Shown: positions 56,870-64,000 of the stretch, one piece after another
Numbering within the stretch: position 1 is the stretch's first letter
Layout of the letters: every line of letters begins with the position of its first letter
From: Cryptomeria japonica
Taxonomy: Eukaryota; Streptophyta; Pinopsida; Cupressales; Cupressaceae
Assembly: GCF_030272615.1 (NCBI RefSeq)
Contig: NC_081409.1
Span: forward strand, 23,332,406 to 23,396,405
Reading direction: 5' to 3'
Length of the DNA: 64,000 nt
Program-made: the position numbers and the translations under genes
The notes under the pieces: generated by a model
What the model was told of the DNA's origin: nothing
Databases searched by the model: none
The model's input: the letters and a program-made list of their open reading frames with translations, nothing else

Positions 56870-58743
56870 TTGAAAATAGGGGATAACAATGAAAACACTG
56901 ACCAACCACAACTGCAACAACCAAACCCTCATTTATCAAAGCCCCCCTCAATTCATGATTTGATTACACAAAATTTGAATGAATTGAGGGGGATTGAAGA
57001 AGTATATCATAGGATCCCTCGTCTAAACCCAATGTTTGATCCTCTCACGTCGATCATAAAAAGTATGGAAACCATGACTGAGAAGCATAATGTCGCCCTT
57101 TTGTGGCAAGATTCTATGAGGGAAAAATATGCAGATGGCTTGCCATATAAGGATATCAAGGATCTTGAGATATCCAAAGTCGAAATCGCCTCATTGTTTG
57201 TCAATCCCCGTACTGGTCAGCCCGTAGATCCCAAAAAAATAAAACTTTCTATTAAATGGTGCACAAATGATGGGATTGTGAAAAACTTTTGGGATCGTTG
57301 GTGGATGGTTTTCGACAAACCACCCAACAACAATCTTGATATCCCCTTCTATTTCATAAAAAAATTGTATGCTGAGTTTATTTTACACAAACATGTGAAC
57401 TACTTTGACATCCAACCTTTCCAGGGTGTAGGTTTAGGTATGCCCCAGAATAGACCTGGGGCAGTCATAGTAGTCTAGGGCCCATATGTTCCCCCTCCTC
57501 CTGTTGATCCCCCACCTGTAGTGCAGCATCTTGATATCATTTGTGAGGCGGCTTCATGGACCATATCGGCTATTCATGGACTTTGGTTTCTCAGGCTGCG
57601 TCAGTAGCTTAGCCTACTCTTGATGGTAGCAGTGCATCTGAAGGCATTGACACGTCATCCTTGGTTCCACACATATGTGTGCCCCATAGTTGTGTCATGT
57701 GTGGGCACGTATGCTTGGGTCCAGTTGGACAACCCATTGATCCTCCTGTGGACAGTGCAGATTATGAGGTGCACGAGATGCATGATGCACCATATGTTAT
57801 TAAACAGACTAGAGGATACCCTGGGGAGTCCTCACATGCTAGAGGTGAGGAGGCACCGTCATCATACATTGATGATGTAGTGGTAAGATTTGTATTTTCA
57901 TAGTTCATGTTATATTTTAATTAAATATTTATAAATTAGATAATATTAAGTACTAATTTTTATTTACATGGTCTATTTAACAGTTGATGACTAAGGATGA
58001 GTTGAGATAGATTCAGGAGGGCACCTTGTCAGCCATTTCATTTGGCCTTGATAGCTTGACGGTACATATATTATTGCACCTAGTCGTTTGTATTTTATTG
58101 TACATACATGCTCATCATTTATATTGGTATTAATTAGATTATGTAGTAACTTGCATGTATATCTTATTTTACTCTTTTAGGGCACAAGCAGCATGAGTGC
58201 GGGGCAGTGTGATTTAGGATCTGGTAGTGCAGTTGGAGACAAGGGAAAGGTAATTGAATGCAACTATGATTGAATGAATAGTTTAAATAACTTATAGTGA
58301 TTATACATGTCTAGACATAGATTAATAGTTTCATATACTTGTTGTGTATATATACAGAGAATTCTTGGCTTCACACCCTTGATGACTAGACCCAGTATAC
58401 CTGAAGAAGAAGAAGAGATGCCTCAAGTAGATGTGTGTTTATTTTATTTTTTGATTAGTAGATACAATTTTTTATTATCAGTGACAATTATATGCGAACT
58501 TGTATCAATGTCATGTTTTTGAACATATGTAGGTTGTGTATGAAAATATTCAAAACATACCTCCTCTACCAAAGACATACATCAAGAGTCCTACAAAGCT
58601 AAAGAGAAAACATGGAGATGAGGTAAACATGAATATTTCAATTATAGTTCATTTTTATGTTAACTTTTCGAATGTGAATTATATAATATAACTAATGTTA
58701 ATCATGGTTTGTTTTTCTTGTGTAGGATCATTATTTGAAATGA
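56870..58743 (+). pseudogene. Unrecognised multi-exon gene, copy 2, plus strand
   Basis: Diverged homologue of the minus-strand gene at 53507-56087. Shared blocks are SLFVNPRTGQP (ALFVDPKTGQ in copy 1), KWCTNDGIVKNFWDRWWMVF, PPNNNLDIPFYFIKKLYAEF and the Cys-rich CVPHSCVMCGHVCLG. The main exon runs to about 57882. Further inferred exons at 57984-58061, 58181-58249 and 58358-58426 have good AG and GT borders; two more near 58533-58623 and 58726-58743 are probable. The exon at 57984 (MTKDEL ... IQEGTLSAISFGLD) matches VLTGDEMSQIDDITLSAIDF of copy 1. Stops after AVIVV (57478) and within the 57984 exon suggest it is dead. It begins just outside the inverted-end element, head-to-head with copy 1. 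Confidence 0.5.
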
Positions 58744-59002
58744 AATGCATGATAAAAAAATAAAGCACCATTAAAGACCTACTACTCAAGTGTGCCTGAA
58801 GGGTCATCTCTTTGTTTAAGAGTATCCAGTATTGCTTCATGATCAGTAGTAGTCACTGTCCATAGCTCTTTGGTCTTCAGTTTTGCTTGATGCTTCAACA
58901 ACTTGACATTTGTAGCTATAATAAGGTGTGAATACATTATAATGGTTTTGTGTCTCTCATAGTCTTCAAATGCAGGTATGCCATTATTTCTAATCATGTA
59001 TG
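58744..59002. other. Interval before the last LTR element
   Basis: Holds a 71-codon minus-strand frame (58782-58997) rich in K and T that runs up to the LTR border at 59003. No motif recognised; it could be the cut end of some frame that the element interrupted. Confidence 0.3.
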
Positions 59003-59603
59003 TGTTAGGATTCCCATAGATACTGAGAGGGGGGGATGAATCAGTATCTAACCGGTTATAAGATTTTCTTAACTTAAAACATGTAGATCATATTAATACT
59101 GTGTACCGATAAACATAAAGTAATGCAATAAATAGAGACAAAAGCAACCACATGAAAAACACACCATAACAGAACATTTTAATGAGGAAACCCAGTGTGG
59201 GAAAAACCTCGGTGGGATTTGTGACCCACAATATTCGCTTACTGGCCAATAAGAGAATATTACTGCTACAAGAGGGGCCTGCACATGCAGGAAGGCCAAG
59301 TGCCTAGAGCTCACGGCTCAATTACAAAATGGGAAATCTCACTAACTTACAAAATGGATTATATGAATACAGTTTCTTGTACTGCTTCAAAATAGCATCT
59401 ATAATGCCAGATCCAGTACCAGTTTCTGCTCTGCTTCTTACATAAACCATTAACCTATAATTTGCATAATAGGTCTGCTTTATTTCGCCTAATTACATTC
59501 ATCTATCCTTCTCAAAATGTTCTATAATGATCTCTCTTATATAAGAGTCATTTTACAACTTGCCAAGTCAGCTTACAATAATAAACAAAATATATTAATA
59601 ACA
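59003..59603 (-). repeat. 3' LTR of the last element
   Basis: 601 bp with perfect inverted ends TGTTA and TAACA. The first part matches 63709-64000 closely (TGTTAGGATTCCC, GATACTGAGAGGGGG, CTAACCGGTTATAAG). One block of about 20-30 bp near 59240-59262 has no counterpart in the other copy. Confidence 0.8.
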
Positions 59604-59764
59604 AAATTCCTGTCGGCTTCTATGCCGGTATGCTTCCTTTCACTGTCGGTGCCGGTGGTCTGAGTGCCAGTGTAGAGTCCGATCTTGCTAGTACCGTTGG
59701 AATGCCTTGCCGGTGTCATAGGATTGTAAGCTTGCCATCAATGATAAAACCTTCAATCACCTAC

Positions 59765-61410
59765 AATATCTCATTGGAGTGTGCAATGACCTCTGGTAGG
59801 TCAGTCTGTGTTTCCATTTCCTTAAGCAAAGGTTTTTGTTGTTCTCCTATTGCTGGTGGCACTGTTTCCACATGAACCTGTTGTTGTTCTGGAGCCTATT
59901 GCTCTGCTTGTCTCTCTGTTTGTTGATCTGTTGGAGTCTCTATTTTCCCATCTATCGGTTTACCTTCAGTGTTATCAATGTTGTCAGCTACTGGTGGCTC
60001 ACTAGCCATATTTGTGTTACCGGTTGTGTCCTTGTCTATCATAATGTTGACCTTTTGAGTATCAACATCAACTGTGTATAAGACCTTAGGATTAGGATTT
60101 GTATCCTCTATATCCATACTCTCATCTACCGGTGGATCTTCAGTTGTTGTTACTGGTGGAGTAACTAGAGGTGGTAGGGATAAATTATATTTTATTTTGA
60201 TGCTCGAAGGTCCACCAACCTTACCTTTACCTTTATCCTTGTCTTTCTGATATACCTTGATTGGTTTAGGGTTCCTATACTCTTCCTGTTTTATCTTCTC
60301 AACAAGGAATATATCCCTTGCATTTTTAGTTTCTTCTGCAACCTCATTTACTCTTCCAACCATTAGTGCAATATGCCGATGTGCAGTAGAGAATACTGAC
60401 TGGTTGGCTTCTGCAATTAGATCATCTATCTCCTTCGATGAGTTAATTGGGTAAACAACAAGTAATTTTTTAACTTTAATTTTCTTGTCAAGCTCTATAA
60501 CAAATTGTCTTCTTGCTTCTAGTCTCTTGAATAGTTCATCTGGTACTTCATCTACAATTTGCATCAAAAACTTCTTGTAGATATCCAAGTGTAAGATAAC
60601 ACTGTTTTCAACCTTTTCTTTATCATCAACTGATAGTGAGTCATATAGTTTGTTGATGTTTTTCAACTGTCCTTCCTCTGTTATTTCATCTAGCAGTTTG
60701 TCAATTAGAGAAATATTTTGTTGAGTCCTTTTCTTTGGTGTCAACTTTTTCTTCTTGACCGGGGGCCTCACTGCTTGTTGTTTTTGCCTGGTTCTTCTAG
60801 GTGAAGGTGTGGATACCAGTGAAAGTTGTGTTTTCCTTACAACTCTTTTGAGTTTAGCTGGCATGTCACTCTCTGAAGAAGTTGCTACCAGTGAAAGGTG
60901 TGTTTCTGGTTGTTGTGCCTGTAACTCATCTTCAGTGATACCGGTTTGTTTTAGTACATCTTCTTTGATAGCCTTAACCTGCCTTGAACCTCTTGTCATA
61001 GTTGCTTCAACTTTCTTTACTCTCTTCTTAGTTTGAATTTGGCTTTCAATGGTCTCAACACTACCAAATACGTCTTCCTTAGGTTCCTTGGGTGCTTCCA
61101 GAAGGGTTTTTGCATATGTTTCAATGATGTGATCATCAGTCTCATAACCCATCTCAGTAACCCAAATTGTTCTTGGGATAACTGCTTCCATCCAGATCTC
61201 ATCCTTTTTAATCACAAAACATATATCATCTTTGTATTTGTTAACAATTTCCTGTGACAGTCTGACTCTTTTGTTCATTTTGACCTTTAGTGCTTGAAAA
61301 TACTCATCAATATTCTTTTGTTTGCTTTCACCCATGTTGTTGAACAAGTCTGATAATTGTTTCCCTACCAATGTGTCAAATCCAAGGTTCTTGATACCTA
61401 TATCGGGCAC
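59765..61410 (-). mobile_element. Lysine-rich second protein of the LTR element, C-terminal part
   Basis: A long frame of about 500 residues, unusual for a fossil. It begins near IGIKNLGFDTLVGKQLSDLF. A KKMN/KVKMNKRVRL region follows, then a strongly basic stretch (RRTRQKQQAVRPPVKKKKLT), helical KLLDEITEEGQLKNINKLYD and FKRLEARRQFVIELDKKIKV blocks, and an acidic, PT-rich tail (PPVDESMDIEDTNPNP). Not recognised as any pol domain. The basic middle suggests nucleic-acid or chromatin contact, which is inference. Confidence 0.6.
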
Positions 61411-62199
61411 CTATTTGGTTATGTGTAGCATTAAGCATACAAGTAAGTTGCCAAATCTAAATGTTCCTTTCTTATCCTTCTTGATCTTTCCTAAATTGTC
61501 AATCAATTCATCCTTTAACCATTCACATACATCAATTTTCACATTCTCATTTACCATATCATGTGCACTTTTTATGCATAAACTGGAGACTGGGTTAAGT
61601 CTATTTGCATGTATTGTTTTGTAGCCTAGAATCATGCTAATGAATCTCACATTTATGTTAGTTACATCATTTACTCTTAAGGACCTTTTGTCGGATGTTG
61701 CACCTGTTAGGTTCATTACCAGGTCATTTGAGACCTACTTTGTTTTGTTTGATCTGTTACCGGTGGAAGGTAACCCTGTTACATCTTTCACAACTTCCTT
61801 GGTAATTTTATGAATTGAATCTAGGTAGAAAAATTCTCCATGTACCCTGCTCAATACTATCCTTATCACTTCCTTAGGAAAGTCTGGAATGCAGAGGATC
61901 TCAGTGAATCCTAGGGTTTCAACAATTTTGTGTTCAGGTTTCACATTACTGGAATCATCACATATGATGGTCTTGTACATGTTCTTGACTTCCTCATCAC
62001 CTAATTCTTCTATATGGCAATGGATATACATTCTAGGATCTTCTACAAAAACAACTCCTTTGGGGATTTGGGAAAATGCACCAATATTATCATCCTTTTT
62101 AGCTATCTCGGGAACTAACTGAAATACGGGCCTAGGGCATTTGATTACCTCGACTACAGTAGGGTTTTCTATGAATTCAGGTACAAAAGAGGATGCCAT
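61411..62199 (-). mobile_element. Second protein of the LTR element, N-terminal part
   Basis: Starts MASSFVPEFIENPTVVEVIK at 62199, with a TATA-poor leader before it. It contains YIHCHIEELGDEEVKNMYKT, HKITKEVVKDVTGLP and MILGYKTIHANRLNPV, followed by CEWLKDELIDNL and FRFGNLLVCLMLHI. The ITKEVVKDVTGLP type of block recalls plant transposon-associated proteins (plant mobile domain or 'putative plant transposon protein' families), but from memory only. Confidence 0.5.
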
Positions 62200-62540
62200 G
62201 ATTATAAATACCTTTTTTTGCCTTTGGAAAGATTGATTGCTGAAATGCTTTGCCTCTTTGCTCGAAATGCCTTAGCTCTGGAAATTTCACACTCTTTGAA
62301 TGTTTTAATGCTCGGTGAAGTAAAATGGAGCCAAAAACATTGATTTATAATGTCAATCTGCCAACTACCATATTTAATGCTTGTTGGTTAAGTAATCACT
62401 TAACATAACTGTCGGTATAGAAGTAATTTCAACTTCTTACCATCAACCGAGGGAATAATAGCATATGTCTCATTGATTGCCAAACCCTCAAAGAAATTTC
62501 TTCAATTTGATGAAGAGACTCTTGCCGGTGGAGTGCTACT

Positions 62541-63640
62541 CTATTTTGTCGGTGGACTATTGCTTGGTTCTACTGGTGGAGGAGTATTCCCAACACCATT
62601 TAGATCTGATTTCCTGATCCATTGTTTTGAGAATTCTTGCTTTACTTCTTCAACTTTTTCTTTTCCTTTCAAACTAGGACCTTTGTTGTCTACTAGTGAG
62701 GACTTGCTTCTACAAAATTTAGCAATATGCCCAAATTTGTTACATGCATAACAAGTCACATTGTTTCTCTGAATAGCCTTTCCATAACCTATGCTGGTTT
62801 GTGTTCTGCATTGATTAGATAAATGTCCAAATCTTCCACAAACATAACATCTTACATTCATTCTGCAATTTTTAGAGTTATGACCAACTTTGTTGCATTT
62901 TGAACATTGACCGGTGGGTGCATTGGTATTTTGATAATTTCTAGCTCTACATTGATTTGCTCTATGACCATACTTGTTACAGTTAAAGAATTTGCCATTG
63001 AATTTATAAGCAGTAGGTTGTCTTACTAGTTTGCTATGATCCTGTGTGTTTGCAGTACCAGAGCTTTCACCAACTTCAAAGCCAATTCCACAAGTCTCAC
63101 CTTTAGGTTTTTGATTCTTTAGCAAGTTACCAAGTTCTTCTGAGCTTTTCTTGAATTTCTCTTTATGTTGATTTGCAGTATCTAGTTCTCTTTCTAAGAC
63201 TTCTTTTCACCTCATCAGTTCATTTGAGTCATTCTGTGTGTGCATCAGATCTATCTTCAACAAATCATTTTCATAGCTAAGTCTTGTGTTCTCATTTGCA
63301 GCATCACTTAGTCTTCTAGTCAAATCTTCTTCATTATTCTTTCTATCTTCAATTTCTTTACAAAATCTCATAGTCATATCCTGCATCTCATTCTTTGTTG
63401 TCATGTTCTCTTGCTTCAGCTTGTTTATCATATCATTAAGAGTTTCTTTTTCATCATTCACATTTTGCATCTTTTCACAAAGTTCTCTTCTCTTGTTTCT
63501 TGAAATAGTAAGATTTTCTTGAAGTGCTTGAATGATATCCTGAGCAACCTTTAGATCATCTTCAATTTGATATTTTTCAATTTTTCTGCATCATAGTCTG
63601 AGAGAGCTCCTTCAAGTTGCTTCATCAAGTTTTCCATCTC
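62541..63640 (-). mobile_element. Coiled-coil and multi-zinc-knuckle gag-like protein
   Basis: Begins near MENLMKQLEGALSDYD (about 63640), 55 bases after the primer site, where gag normally starts. A long heptad-rich segment follows (about 63210-63600: NDMINKLKQENMTTKNEM, NENTRLSYENDLLKIDL). The C-terminal part (about 62690-63010) has a row of knuckle repeats: CSKCNKVGHNSKNC, CYVCGRFGHLSNQC and CYACNKFGHIAKFC, preceded by a related NCNKYGHRANQC repeat. Typical LTR gag has one or two. The standard capsid fold is not evident to me. Confidence 0.65.
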
Positions 63641-63694
63641 TACCGGTGTCAAGATCTTCCTCAAGCTGTTAGGATTTTGAAAATAGAGGACCAA

Positions 63695-63706
63695 GCTCTG
63701 ATACCA
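63695..63706 (-). other. Primer binding site (tRNA-Met) of the last element
   Basis: TGGTATCAGAGC on the minus strand, two bases inside the LTR edge at 63709. Confidence 0.9.
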
Positions 63707-63708
63707 AT

Positions 63709-64000
63709 TGTTAGGATTCCCACAGATACTGAGAGGGGGGGGTGAATCAGTATCTAACCGGTTATAAGATTTTCTTAACTTAAAACATGTAGAGCATATT
63801 AATACTGTGTACCAGTAAACAGAAAGTAATGCAATAAATAGAGACAAAAGCAACCACATGAAAAATACACCATAACACAATATTTTAATGAGGAAACCTG
63901 GTGTGGGAAAAACCTTAGTGGGATTTGTGACCCACAATATTCACTTACTGCACATGTAGGAAGGCTAAGTGCCTAGAGCTCACTGCTCAATTACAAAATG
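63709..64000 (-). repeat. 5' LTR of the last element, cut by the window end
   Basis: Begins TGTTAGGATTCCCACAG and matches 59003-59330 with few differences. Contains AATGAGGAAACC and the GGGAAAAACC block that recur in other LTRs of this window. Confidence 0.85.

Larger units (their letters stand above)
59003..64000 (-). mobile_element. Non-autonomous-type LTR element with two unusual genes, cut by window end
   Basis: The left LTR is 59003-59603; the right LTR starts at 63709 and leaves the window. The tRNA-Met primer site at 63695-63706 sets the minus orientation. The interior of about 4.1 kb encodes, from the 5' side, a coiled-coil and zinc-knuckle protein (about 62540-63640) and a second long product (about 59765-62200). 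No protease, integrase, RT or RNase H is recognised. Elements with gag but no pol (TR-GAG, LARD) are known in plants and depend on relatives for copying. The left LTR and the visible part of the right LTR are very similar, suggesting a younger age than the gypsy fossils. A few frame breaks are present. Confidence 0.75.

Noticed and set aside
58782-58997. 71-codon minus-strand frame ending at the LTR border
   Set aside because: Composition looks coding-like, but no family or partner exon was found. Mentioned only as part of the interval.
1-64000. tRNA, rRNA, CRISPR arrays and bacterial-type operons
   Set aside because: No cloverleaf, rRNA core or regularly spaced repeat-spacer array was noticed. 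The only tRNA-related sequences are the short primer sites of LTR elements.

Overview
The window looks like nuclear DNA of a seed plant. It is AT-rich and gene-poor, it is packed with nested LTR retrotransposons whose primer sites match plant initiator tRNA-Met, and it holds one spliced Yellow Stripe-Like (YSL) metal-chelate transporter gene. The repeat density and the old, diverged elements make a conifer or other large-genome plant my best guess, but nothing here proves it. All homology statements come from reading by eye; no search or alignment was run.

Layout. 1-4396: minus-strand Ty3/gypsy element (gag, protease, RT, RNase H, one LTR). 4397-14460 and 18019-24660: two diverged direct copies of one segment. 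The first copy is interrupted by a complete Ty1/copia element (5962-11323, 303-bp LTRs, TAAAT target duplication). The second is enlarged by a higher-order tandem repeat (about 19640-21500). Between them lies a short gypsy element (15130-18588) whose right LTR sits at the edge of the second copy. 24660-29250: AT-rich sequence, a purine tract and a degenerate satellite.

29805-32964: the only gene that looks intact, a seven-exon YSL gene whose inferred coding sequence runs to 712 residues. A broken, intron-bearing, inverted copy of the same gene lies at 43342-45424. Between the two is a large fold-back (arms 36137-36990 and 39221-41051) that carries two solo LTRs, one with a clean CTCTA target duplication.

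42890-43330 and 46880-49100 hold LINE ORF1 remnants. 49160-56580 looks like a DNA transposon. It has inverted ends and 29-bp repeats with a palindromic GCGTACGYGC-like core inside both ends. It also has a 1.2-kb polypyrimidine tract, a three-copy 358-bp tandem repeat and a multi-exon minus-strand gene of a family I do not recognise. A diverged homologue of that gene lies head-to-head on the plus strand (about 56870-58743).

59003 to the window end is a minus-strand LTR element with a 601-bp LTR (TGTTA...TAACA). Its interior encodes a coiled-coil and multi-zinc-knuckle protein and a long lysine-rich protein, and I see no polymerase domains. The two least familiar objects in the window are this element and the inverted-end element at 49-56 kb.
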